DNA of 6,207 nucleotides from Betaproteobacteria bacterium (GCA_020047725.1 JAIFNM010000157.1:1-6207), one strand, 5' to 3'; shown: positions 1 through 5,249, counted from the first letter of the stretch. Notes: generated by a model not told the origin, from the sequence alone. Translations and numbers: made by a program.

Positions 1-202
1 CGAAGCGCGATAGAACCCGGCCGCTCATGAACCCGGAAATCGCGGAGCAGCCGGCCAGGATGAAGGTCACCAGTCCCAGCGCCTCCAGCGGCTGACCCAG
101 GCTGGCGCGCATGCCGGGCCAGGCCAGACCGAGAACGCCGTCGGGCAGACCCAGGCTGATAAAGGCGAGGTAGATGACGGTTAGCAGGATGAGACGTTTC
201 AC
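1..202 (-). CDS. MFS transporter, N-terminal part (runs off left edge)
   Basis: Reading leftward from a GTG at 202-200, the frame stays open for 67 codons to the window edge. The protein begins MKRLILLTVIYLAFISLGLP, continues DGVLGLAWPGMR, and has a second hydrophobic stretch (LVTFILAGCSAISGFMSGRVL). An N-terminal membrane helix, a GLPDGVLGLAWP-type motif, then a second helix ending in SGR is typical of major facilitator transporters of the fucose-permease-like (sugar) group, about 390-400 residues long. That family assignment is knowledge-based; the substrate is unknown. The GTG start is supported by a GGGG Shine-Dalgarno-like run about 10 nt upstream and by its GTGA overlap with the stop codon of the DeoR-family gene, so the two are probably translated in a coupled way. 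The natural inference is an inner-membrane sugar or sugar-derivative importer controlled by that regulator. Confidence 0.8.
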   Translation of the reverse strand, partial: MKRLILLTVIYLAFISLGLPDGVLGLAWPGMRASLGQPLEALGLVTFILAGCSAISGFMSGRVLSRF

Positions 203-1008
203 GCGGCATTCCCCGACATCGTCACCGCATGATGAATCGAGACCCCTTCCGTCTGCGCTGCAAGTACCCACTCCGCCGGCGCATCTGATTCCAGAACGAG
301 GTCGCCAAGCACATGGAGTGCAGCGACACCGTAGGGCGCACTGGTTCCCAGCTTATCCGTGGTTGCGGCCGCAATCACACGACGCGACTGCGCCAACAAC
401 GTGCGCTTGAATTCTGCCTCGTCAAAACCGAACACCGCGATGCCCGCCACGACATCAAGCGCGCAGGTACCGAGCAAATACACGTCGGGCCGCAAATCGG
501 CGATGTCGCGCAAAGTGCGGACACCGAAAGCACCGCCGGTACGCGGGTCTACGCGGCCGCCGATGACGATCAGTTCGACGCATTCCCGGCCGGCAACTTC
601 CGCGGCAATCGACGGGGAATTGGTGATCAGGGTAAAGGCATGGTTCTGAGGCAAAGCGCGCATGGCCGCCTGATTGGTCGAACCGCCATCGACGAAAATA
701 ACAACGCCCTGCGGCAGGAGACTCGCCAGTTTTTCTCCAAGCGCCTGCTTCTCCGGGCTTCCCAGCGTCACTCGTTCAGCCAGTGAACTCGACGCTGGCG
801 AAAGCGGAAGCGCTCCGCCATAAACACGCTGGCACAAACCCGCGGCTGCAAGTTCGCGCAAATCGCGTCGAATTGTATCTTCAGAGATGCCGAATTGCTG
901 CGCCAGATCCTGCGCAAGAACACGGCCCTCGCTGGCCAGGCGCTCAAGAATGATGCGCTGCCGTTCTTCAGGCAGGCAATCCACGTCCTGTGTAAGCATT
1001 TTTTGCAC
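199..1008 (-). CDS. DeoR/GlpR-family transcriptional regulator
   Basis: Cytoplasmic sugar-responsive repressor, 269 residues from the chosen start, a normal length for the family (about 250-270). The N-terminal winged helix-turn-helix spans about residues 13-66, with LAQQFGISEDTIRRDLRELA as the HTH and the family-typical RVYGGAL wing. The C-terminal DeoR sensor domain (about 79-235) has the phosphosugar-binding loop DGGST at 107-111, then LITNS and VIGGRVDPRTGGAFG. The family usually binds a phosphorylated sugar; the ligand here is unknown. Start choice: an ATG lies at 1014, but the strong AAGGAG (1020-1015) abuts it with no spacer. GTG at 1008 sits 6 nt downstream of that site and is preferred, so the protein would start MQKMLTQ. 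The stop overlaps the MFS start as GTGA, suggesting control of that transporter. Autoregulation is plausible given repeats in its upstream region. Confidence 0.93.
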   Translation of the reverse strand: MQKMLTQDVDCLPEERQRIILERLASEGRVLAQDLAQQFGISEDTIRRDLRELAAAGLCQRVYGGALPLSPASSSLAERVTLGSPEKQALGEKLASLLPQGVVIFVDGGSTNQAAMRALPQNHAFTLITNSPSIAAEVAGRECVELIVIGGRVDPRTGGAFGVRTLRDIADLRPDVYLLGTCALDVVAGIAVFGFDEAEFKRTLLAQSRRVIAAATTDKLGTSAPYGVAALHVLGDLVLESDAPAEWVLAAQTEGVSIHHAVTMSGNAA

Positions 1009-1241
1009 GTTCATCTCCTTAATTAGCGTTATTAGATGCCTATCTTTTCACATAACGCACAATCGTGCAACATTAGCTTCAATAACAAGTACAAACAGGC
1101 GACATCGCAAGCATGCCAGGTTCATTTGAAGGATGCCCTGCAACGCCCGTCAATTGGCGATCTGCGAGGCCATACCTTCAAGAAGCGCATGGACATTGGC
1201 ACCCATGGCATCACACTATTCAGGAGCGCACCACCGGAACG
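1009..1241. other. Intergenic region between eamA-type gene and deoR
   Basis: A 233-bp gap between two same-strand genes. Its deoR-proximal third holds the promoter and operator candidates described separately. The remainder (about 1091-1241) holds no convincing gene. One 18-codon minus-strand frame (1206-1150) has no Shine-Dalgarno and is not called. I see no hairpin followed by a T-run behind the transporter stop, so there is no obvious intrinsic terminator, but a new promoter before deoR is likely given the gap. Confidence 0.6.
1021..1090 (-). promoter_or_regulatory. Putative promoter and operator of the deoR-MFS unit
   Basis: A -10-like TCTAAT (minus strand, 1036-1031; 5 of 6 to consensus) lies about 25 nt before the GTG start, with no good -35 at the right spacing. 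A 7-bp inverted repeat GCGTTAT (1026-1032) / ATAACGC (1052-1058), spacer 19, straddles this core promoter. A palindrome GCAC-N4-GTGC lies at 1057-1068, partly sharing the right arm. CTAAT occurs three times on the minus strand here. DeoR-family repressors typically bind repeated sites over their own promoter, so this is a candidate autoregulatory operator. The promoter call is inferred from motif positions only. Confidence 0.45.
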
Positions 1242-2291
1242 TCAGTGCTCGTGGCGATGGTGGGCGTCGGGAAAATGCCGGTGCGTGTGAGACAGCGGAG
1301 CATGCCGGTGCGGGTGGATGTGCGGCGCGTCGGATGCAAAACCCTCACTGTGTTCATGGCGATGATGCTCGTCGTGAGTGTGCGCGTGCTCGTGTTCCAG
1401 CGCCTGGTGCCGATGCGCATGCTCGTGGTGCTCGGTCAGATGCAGCCAGAGACCCAACGCCATCAAGGCGCCGGCAAACAGCAGCTTAGGTGTCAGTAGC
1501 TCCCCCATGCCCAAGGCCAGGAGCGCACCGATAAACGGAGCGGCGGAAAAATACGCGCCGGTACGGGCAGTGCCAAGATGGCGCAGGCCGACCACGAACA
1601 AGGCGAGGCTGACACCGTAGGCCAGAAAGCCAACCAGCATCGCCAGGGCAACATTGGGTAGCGGCGGCAGGCTGGAACCCAGCACGAAAGCCAGAAAAAG
1701 ATTGACCGCTCCAGCGACCAATCCCTTGACCGAGGCGATCCAGGCCGCATCGGTCAACGAGACCTTGCGCGTCAGATTATTGTCGAGGCCCCACGCCAGA
1801 CAGGCGCCGAGTATTGCCAGCGATGGCCACAGCGCGTTGAAACGGACCTCGCCCGGCCAGCTCAGAACCAGCGCTCCGGCGACAATGGCCAGCATGCCGA
1901 TGGCGATGCGCCGGTCGACGTTTTCCTTGAATGCGAACCAGGCCAGCAAGGTCGTGAAAACACCTTCGGCATTCAAGAGCAGGGACGCACCGGAGGCTGG
2001 CATGCCCGTCAGTCCGAACATCAGGAGTACCGGAGCGACGATGCCACCGCTAACGATAGATCCCGCAAACCACGAAACTTCTTGGCGCAGCAAAACAACA
2101 GCCGGCGCCCTGATCACCCGACGATAGAGCGTCAGGCCCAAACCTGACCCGAGATAAAACAGCCCCGCCAGCAACCACGGACTGACCGAATCGAGCAGCA
2201 GTTTGGCCAGCGGCGTTCCGGCGCCGAACAACGCAGCGGCTCCCAGCGCGGCGGCGACTCCGGTATGCGATCCTGCACCAATTCTGCGCAT
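1242..2291 (-). CDS. EamA/DMT-family transporter with histidine-rich C-terminal tail
   Basis: Inner-membrane protein of 349 residues, of which the first 283 look like an ordinary drug/metabolite transporter. Two EamA repeats (about 11-144 and 155-283) give roughly ten hydrophobic segments. The first repeat begins GVAAALGAAALFGAGTPLAK and holds the typical NAEGVFTTLLAWFAFKE before its last helix. The last 66 residues (284-349) are a hydrophilic tail with 25 histidines mixed with Glu, Arg and Ala (for example HEHAHTHDEHHRHEH), encoded by 1245-1442. Such tails bind Zn, Ni or Co in other transporters; metal handling here is inference, as EamA proteins usually move small organic molecules. Start choice: a longer frame begins at 2321, but only the ATG at 2291 has a Shine-Dalgarno (GAGG, 7 nt spacer), and homologous sequence starts near here. 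The gene lies 120 bp after the lipoprotein gene and 233 bp before deoR. Confidence 0.9.
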   Translation of the reverse strand: MRRIGAGSHTGVAAALGAAALFGAGTPLAKLLLDSVSPWLLAGLFYLGSGLGLTLYRRVIRAPAVVLLRQEVSWFAGSIVSGGIVAPVLLMFGLTGMPASGASLLLNAEGVFTTLLAWFAFKENVDRRIAIGMLAIVAGALVLSWPGEVRFNALWPSLAILGACLAWGLDNNLTRKVSLTDAAWIASVKGLVAGAVNLFLAFVLGSSLPPLPNVALAMLVGFLAYGVSLALFVVGLRHLGTARTGAYFSAAPFIGALLALGMGELLTPKLLFAGALMALGLWLHLTEHHEHAHRHQALEHEHAHTHDEHHRHEHSEGFASDAPHIHPHRHAPLSHTHRHFPDAHHRHEH

Positions 2292-2306
2292 TCGTTTGCC
2301 TCGTCT

Positions 2307-2333
2307 TTTGCGCACCCACATCGGGGTGCCAAA
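2307..2333. repeat. Bulged 10-bp inverted repeat upstream of the transporter gene
   Basis: On the plus strand, TTTG-c-GCACCC (2307-2317) pairs with GGGTGC-CAAA (2324-2333) around the 6-nt loop ACATCG, leaving only C2311 unpaired. It ends about 16 nt before the transporter's start codon on the minus strand. It lacks a following T-run in either direction, so it is not an intrinsic terminator. It could be an operator or a 5' leader hairpin. Confidence 0.5.
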
Positions 2334-2411
2334 TGAAGCGCAAGGTGTACAACGCCCAAGGTTGCAAACCCTGAAAAGCCAAAAACCGGCCCCTCCCCTG
2401 GATGTTTTTCT

Positions 2412-2630
2412 TTAATTTTCGGCCGCTTCTTCGGCCTTTTTCCGGCTCTGCTCGGCCGCGTTCGTTGCGGCATCAATGTCTTTCCTGACGGTATCCAGAT
2501 TTTCTTTTGCCTGTTTGGCCTGCTCGGCTTGCTGTTTAGCTGCTATGGCCGCTGTGCCAGCGCTTTCCAAGCCACAACCGAAGAGCAGAAAAACGCATGC
2601 TGCGTACGCTACGATGGCCAGGATTCGCAT
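2412..2630 (-). CDS. Small alanine-rich coiled-coil lipoprotein, function unknown
   Basis: 72 residues. The N-terminus is a lipoprotein signal: Arg2, a hydrophobic core, then L16-F17-G18-C19 as a lipobox, although Phe at -2 is uncommon. Cys19 would be lipidated, and Gly20 at +2 does not signal inner-membrane retention, so outer-membrane anchoring is expected. The mature 54 residues hold about 15 alanines and many Gln, Glu and Lys residues (KQQAEQAKQAKENLDTVRKDI), which predicts one continuous helix or coiled coil. It resembles Lpp in overall design but lacks the C-terminal lysine used for peptidoglycan attachment, and no named family is recognised. The ATG is supported by GAGGG about 8 nt upstream. 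It follows mnmA by 91 bp with no visible terminator between, so it may be co-transcribed with mnmA or have its own promoter. Confidence 0.85.
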   Translation of the reverse strand: MRILAIVAYAACVFLLFGCGLESAGTAAIAAKQQAEQAKQAKENLDTVRKDIDAATNAAEQSRKKAEEAAEN

Positions 2631-2721
2631 TTGAATTCCCTCTTCTCTGTTTTATCCATTGCTGGATGAAGCCGCCAGGACGCGTGCATCCTTCCAGCCA
2701 ACGGGCTGTTGTTTCCCGTCA
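2631..2721. other. Short gap between mnmA and the lipoprotein gene
   Basis: This 91-bp stretch holds the Shine-Dalgarno of the lipoprotein gene. It also has a weak ACGGG/CCCGT stem just after the mnmA stop, without a T-run, so it is not a convincing terminator. An AT-rich GGATAAAAC on the minus strand could be part of a -10 element, but no -35 matches it. Confidence 0.4.
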
Positions 2722-3828
2722 TCAGGCAATCACACCGCCACCGAGGCACACCCGGCTTTCATAAACCACCACCGACTGTCCAGGTGTTACCGCCCATTGC
2801 GCTTCAGCAAAGTTGATCCGGCAGTTTTCAGAATCGACGTGCTCGATCTCGCACGGCGCGTCGGCCTGCCGATAACGCGTTTTGGCACCATAGACCCAGT
2901 GTACATGCGGATTCTCGCCGGAAATCCACGAAAGTTGATCGGCCTTCAGTTCCCCAACAAGCAGTGCCGGGTGGTCGTGCCCCTGGACGACGTAGAGCAC
3001 GTTGTTGGCCATGTCCTTGCCAGCAACGAACCAGGCGTCGTGGTCGCCATCCTTGCCGTAGGTTTTCGTCCCGCCGATGTGCAGACCCTTGCGCTGACCA
3101 AGGGTGTGAAAGGTCAAACCGTCGTGCTCGCCGAGTACGCGCTCATCGTCCAGGCAGCGAATCTCGCCCTTTTTCGGCGGCAGGTAGCGCATCAGAAATT
3201 CCTTGAACGGACGCTCACCGATAAAGCAGATGCCGGTCGAATCCTTCTTGACAGCCACGTGGAGATCGGCCTGCAGCGCCATTTTCCGGATATCCCGTTT
3301 GTAGATGTCGGCCAGCGGGAAGAGTGTTTTCGACAACTGCTGCTGATTCAGGCGATGCAGAAAATAGCTCTGATCCTTGGTGCCGTCCTCGGCTTTCAGC
3401 AGCTGGAAACGACCGTCAAATTCGCGCACGCCGGCGTAGTGACCGGTGGCAATCTTGTCGGCGCCCAGCGTCATCGCGTGGTCGAGAAAGGCGCGGAACT
3501 TGATCTCCGAATTGCACAGCACGTCGGGGTTCGGCGTACGGCCGGCCTGGTATTCCTTGAGGAAGGTCGAAAATACGCGCTCCCGGTATTCCTTGGCGAA
3601 ATTCACCACCTCGACGTCAATGCCGATCTTGTCGGCGACACTCATCACGTCGATCAGGTCCTGGCGCGACGAGCAATACTCGTCGTTGTCGTCGTCCTCC
3701 CAGTTCTTCATGAACAGGCCAATCACGTTCCAGCCCTGCTCTTTCAGAAGCAGCGCCGCCACCGCCGAATCAACGCCGCCAGACAAGCCGACGACCACCG
3801 TTTTTCCATTACCCTTAATTGCCGACAT
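2722..3828 (-). CDS. mnmA: tRNA-specific 2-thiouridylase MnmA
   Basis: Cytoplasmic enzyme that thiolates U34 of the tRNAs for Lys, Glu and Gln, using ATP and sulfur relayed from the IscS/Tus system. The protein is 368 residues, the usual length. The N-terminal PP-loop ATPase domain has SGGVDS at 16-21, then GLFMKNWEDDDNDEYCSS. The catalytic pair is Cys105 (in NPDVLCN) and Cys201 (in DSTGICFIGER), matching the two cysteines known in the family. Other family blocks are TGHYA (128-132), KDQSYFL (151-157) and HTLGQRKGL (241-249), ahead of the C-terminal beta-barrel ending CLGGGVIA. Start choice: ATG at 3828 with GGAG and AAGG 5-12 nt upstream; an in-frame TTG at 3846 would put the Shine-Dalgarno inside the gene. 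Its start overlaps the end of the upstream exported-protein gene by 14 bp, implying one mRNA and coupled translation. Confidence 0.98.
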   Translation of the reverse strand: MSAIKGNGKTVVVGLSGGVDSAVAALLLKEQGWNVIGLFMKNWEDDDNDEYCSSRQDLIDVMSVADKIGIDVEVVNFAKEYRERVFSTFLKEYQAGRTPNPDVLCNSEIKFRAFLDHAMTLGADKIATGHYAGVREFDGRFQLLKAEDGTKDQSYFLHRLNQQQLSKTLFPLADIYKRDIRKMALQADLHVAVKKDSTGICFIGERPFKEFLMRYLPPKKGEIRCLDDERVLGEHDGLTFHTLGQRKGLHIGGTKTYGKDGDHDAWFVAGKDMANNVLYVVQGHDHPALLVGELKADQLSWISGENPHVHWVYGAKTRYRQADAPCEIEHVDSENCRINFAEAQWAVTPGQSVVVYESRVCLGGGVIA

Positions 3829-4405
3829 CCGGACCTTCTCCTGCAAGCCAACTCGCCAGCGGCATCACTGCCGCCGGCTGGCCGTTATCAAAAAACCAGC
3901 TATCCACAACAAAACGCTTCGCTTCCCCGCCCATTGTTGCTGGCGATGCTTCCTCGATCTGGGCCGAGTAGTGCTCAAAAAATACAAAATGCCGTCGGGC
4001 AACCGGCTCAAGCGTATGGTGATAACGCAACCAATTATGTTCTTCCATCATGTGCAGCAGGCGCGTCGTCGTTGTCGAATGATCGATGCAATCCATCTTG
4101 CCGGAAACATCATCGTCGCCAATATTGCCGCCTCGATCGACCGAAATCGGCGACTGTTTGCCCGCCCATTTGAGCAGTCGACCAATCGTCACGGATATCG
4201 CGTCACGCTCTGTCTCCGAATCTGTTGCTGCCATCATGGCTCGCCCAATCCTGCGCAACTGCTTGTCGCTATACACGACCTCGGCCTGCGCATGGCAACC
4301 ATAATTGAAGCAAATGGAAATCCGTTCTTCAGCCCACGCCGAAAGCGAACACAGCAGCAGGAAGCAGCCCAGCGCTCTTCTCAGCGCCGTTTCCATGACT
4401 CTCAT
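3815..4405 (-). CDS. Exported protein with transglutaminase-like Cys-His-Asp pattern
   Basis: 196 residues, unnamed family. Residues 1-25 (MRVMETALRRALGCFLLLCSLSAWA) form a Sec signal peptide with likely cleavage after AWA, so the mature protein should be periplasmic. It then reads EERISICFNYGCH, where Cys32 and Cys37 could form a disulfide. The core has three blocks: MDCIDHSTTTTRLL (Cys106, Asp108, His109), RRHFVFFEHYSAQI (His139, His145) and FVVDSWFFDNG (Asp168, Asp173). The order Cys near a helix, His on one strand, Asp on a later strand, with DC.D and VVDSW around them, matches the transglutaminase/papain-like fold. The catalytic role is inference, since I do not know a characterised member. 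The ATG at 4405 overlaps the nudJ stop as ATGA, and the 3' end overlaps mnmA by 14 bp. A second ATG at 4396 is possible. Its co-translation between two cytoplasmic enzymes is unexplained. Confidence 0.88.
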   Translation of the reverse strand: MRVMETALRRALGCFLLLCSLSAWAEERISICFNYGCHAQAEVVYSDKQLRRIGRAMMAATDSETERDAISVTIGRLLKWAGKQSPISVDRGGNIGDDDVSGKMDCIDHSTTTTRLLHMMEEHNWLRYHHTLEPVARRHFVFFEHYSAQIEEASPATMGGEAKRFVVDSWFFDNGQPAAVMPLASWLAGEGPDVGN

Positions 4406-4848
4406 GAGTAATGGGTGATCAGGTCCAGCGGGTAACGTTTTCCGGCATGCCAATCTTCAATGCAGCGAAGGATCAGCGGGCTACGGTGACGAGGTTCCAG
4501 CGCACGGATTTCATCCAGCGTCAGCCAATGCGCGGCGATGATTCCGTCGTCGAGTAGGCGCAGTGCATCGTGGCCGACGATCTCGCCACCAAAAGCAAAA
4601 CGCAGGTAGGTGATGTCCTTGGCCTCGTTGCGCCAGTTATAGACGCCGACCAGGAACTGCGGCTCGAAGCTATATCCGGTTTCTTCAAGTGCCTCGCGAA
4701 TGGCGGCATCCGTCAGCGCCTCGCGGCATTCGAGGTGACCGGCCGGCTGGTTGAAGCGGATCCCGTCGTCGGTTTCCTCTTCGACGAGCAGAAATTTTCC
4801 GTCGCGCTCAAGTACGGCAGCGACGGTGACATGGGGTTTCCAGACCAT
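4402..4848 (-). CDS. nudJ: NudJ-like Nudix hydrolase
   Basis: 148 residues, close to the roughly 150 of E. coli NudJ. Nudix enzymes use Mg to hydrolyse nucleoside di- or triphosphates and related pyrophosphates; NudJ is known to act on thiamine-pathway pyrophosphates and nucleotides. The Nudix box is complete: G37-x5-E43-x7-R51-E52-A53-x-E55-E56-x-G58-Y59. The preceding RFNQPAGHLE is characteristic of the NudJ branch, as is the C-terminal region ending DLITHYS. The ATG at 4848 has an AAGG (4860-4857) 8 nt upstream. The gene is the first of the minus-strand operon and its stop overlaps the next start as ATGA. In E. coli nudJ directly precedes mnmA, and here the same order holds with one extra gene between them, which supports the assignment. 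Exact substrate is not shown by sequence. Confidence 0.93.
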   Translation of the reverse strand: MVWKPHVTVAAVLERDGKFLLVEEETDDGIRFNQPAGHLECREALTDAAIREALEETGYSFEPQFLVGVYNWRNEAKDITYLRFAFGGEIVGHDALRLLDDGIIAAHWLTLDEIRALEPRHRSPLILRCIEDWHAGKRYPLDLITHYS

Positions 4849-4874
4849 GAGATACGCCTTGGCTTCAGGGACAA

Positions 4875-4910
4875 ATGCCTATTCTACCTGAACTGGAAAT
4901 AGTCGCCGGC
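4875..4910 (-). promoter_or_regulatory. Putative promoter of the nudJ-mnmA operon
   Basis: On the minus strand TAGAAT (4886-4881; 5 of 6 to the -10 consensus) lies 33 nt ahead of the nudJ ATG and would give a leader of about 25 nt containing the AAGG ribosome site. The hexamer 17 nt upstream (4909-4904) is a poor -35 and coincides with one arm of the inverted repeat at 4904-4922. Based on motif match and position only. Confidence 0.4.
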
Positions 4911-4922
4911 GCACTACCGGCG
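4904..4922. repeat. Inverted repeat CGCCGG-N7-CCGGCG
   Basis: Perfect 6-bp arms at 4904-4909 and 4917-4922 around CGCACTA. It lies between the two putative divergent promoters and overlaps the position expected for the nudJ -35. No T-run follows on either strand. It could be a regulator site or chance in GC-rich DNA. Confidence 0.4.
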
Positions 4923-4925
4923 GGG

Positions 4926-4959
4926 GAAATCGGCTAGAATTTCGCTTTCGAAATCGGCT
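4926..4959. repeat. Direct repeat GAAATCGGCT x2 with a nested inverted repeat
   Basis: The decamer GAAATCGGCT occurs at 4926-4935 and 4950-4959, a 24-bp period. Between and partly within the copies is an inverted repeat ATTTCG (4939-4944) / CGAAAT (4949-4954) with loop CTTT. The group surrounds the plus-strand TAGAAT (4935-4940), so it is a candidate operator for the zinc-binding protein and waaF unit. Confidence 0.45.
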
Positions 4960-4995
4960 CCAAAGCTTGTATTTCGCCCATCTCCGTACAATCAC
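4930..4995 (+). promoter_or_regulatory. Putative promoter(s) of the zinc-binding protein-waaF unit
   Basis: Two -10-like hexamers face right: TAGAAT (4935-4940), which would give a leader of about 70 nt, and TACAAT (4987-4992), which would give about 18 nt. Neither has a good -35 at 16-18 nt (TTGTAT at 4967 is only 14 nt from the second). Which one is used cannot be told from sequence. Confidence 0.35.
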
Positions 4996-5016
4996 CAACC
5001 ATACCGGTAAATCATT

Positions 5017-5205
5017 ATGGCCGACACGCCCACCATCGAAATTTCCGCACACGATCTACCGTTGCATTGCCCAATGCCCAACGCGCCGTTGTGGTGCCAG
5101 CATCCGCGCGTCTTTCTCGACGTCATGCAAACCGGCGAAGCCGTCTGCCCGTATTGCAGCACGCGCTACGTGTTCAAGGGCGACGCACCCATAGGGCACC
5201 ACTGA
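5017..5205 (+). CDS. CHCC-type zinc-binding protein
   Basis: 62 residues, full length for this small family, which shares the zinc fold of the mitochondrial complex I subunit NDUFS6. The ligand set is Cys18 (in LPLHCPMP), His29 (in CQHPRVFLDV), Cys44 and Cys47 (in AVCPYCSTRY). The HPRVFLD block followed by CPYC and an aromatic residue is the family signature. An extra Cys27 lies next to the His ligand, where relatives often have another residue. No signal peptide or membrane segment is seen, so it is probably cytoplasmic. The molecular role of the bacterial family is unclear. The start at 5017 has only a weak GGTAA about 8 nt upstream. It is followed by waaF after 46 bp on the same strand and is likely co-transcribed with it. 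Confidence 0.92.
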   Translation: MADTPTIEISAHDLPLHCPMPNAPLWCQHPRVFLDVMQTGEAVCPYCSTRYVFKGDAPIGHH

Positions 5206-5225
5206 GCCTCGTCAGTCGCCGAAAG

Positions 5226-5249
5226 CTTGGTGACTCCCTTAGCGCCAAG
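5226..5249 (+). repeat. Possible hairpin directly before the waaF start
   Basis: CTTGGTG (5226-5232) can pair with CGCCAAG (5243-5249), 7 bp including one G-U, around a 10-nt loop. It ends 2 nt before ATG 5252 and would occupy the ribosome-binding region, where no Shine-Dalgarno is seen. Whether it forms is unknown. Confidence 0.3.

Noticed and set aside
313..786. Plus-strand open frame opposite the deoR gene
   Set aside because: Shadow of a clear DeoR-family coding region; Arg/His-rich translation without domain or start signal.
1150..1206. 18-codon minus-strand frame (MGANVHALLEGMASQIAN) between the transporter and deoR
   Set aside because: It looks protein-like but has no Shine-Dalgarno and no match I can name, and it is short enough to occur by chance. 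It could be a gene remnant, which I cannot show.
1245..1442. Short repeated CAC/CAT/GAG units taken as a tandem DNA repeat or CRISPR-like array
   Set aside because: The repetition is irregular and follows codon boundaries of a His/Glu tail; there are no constant repeats with unique spacers.
1113..1499. Plus-strand frame opposite the His-rich tail of the transporter
   Set aside because: Its Val/Met-rich translation is just the complement of His-coding CAC/CAT codons.
2292..2321. ATG at 2321 extending the transporter by ten basic residues (MWVRKRRGKR)
   Set aside because: No Shine-Dalgarno upstream, and the extension overlaps the inverted repeat; the ATG at 2291 has GAGG with a 7-nt spacer.
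2421..2441. GGCCG-N6-CGGCC followed by five T on the plus strand, resembling an intrinsic terminator
   Set aside because: It lies inside the lipoprotein coding region on the opposite strand, arises from repeated Ala/Glu codons, and has no plus-strand gene ahead of it to terminate.
3829..3846. TTG start extending MnmA by six residues
   Set aside because: It would place the Shine-Dalgarno (GGAGAAGG) inside the coding sequence; the ATG at 3828 is correctly spaced.
2659..4173. Long open frame of 504 codons on the plus strand opposite mnmA and the exported-protein gene
   Set aside because: It is antisense to a certain MnmA and has no recognisable domain, no ribosome site and a composition expected from the reverse of codon-biased GC-rich genes. 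The same holds for the plus-strand frame 3446-4411.
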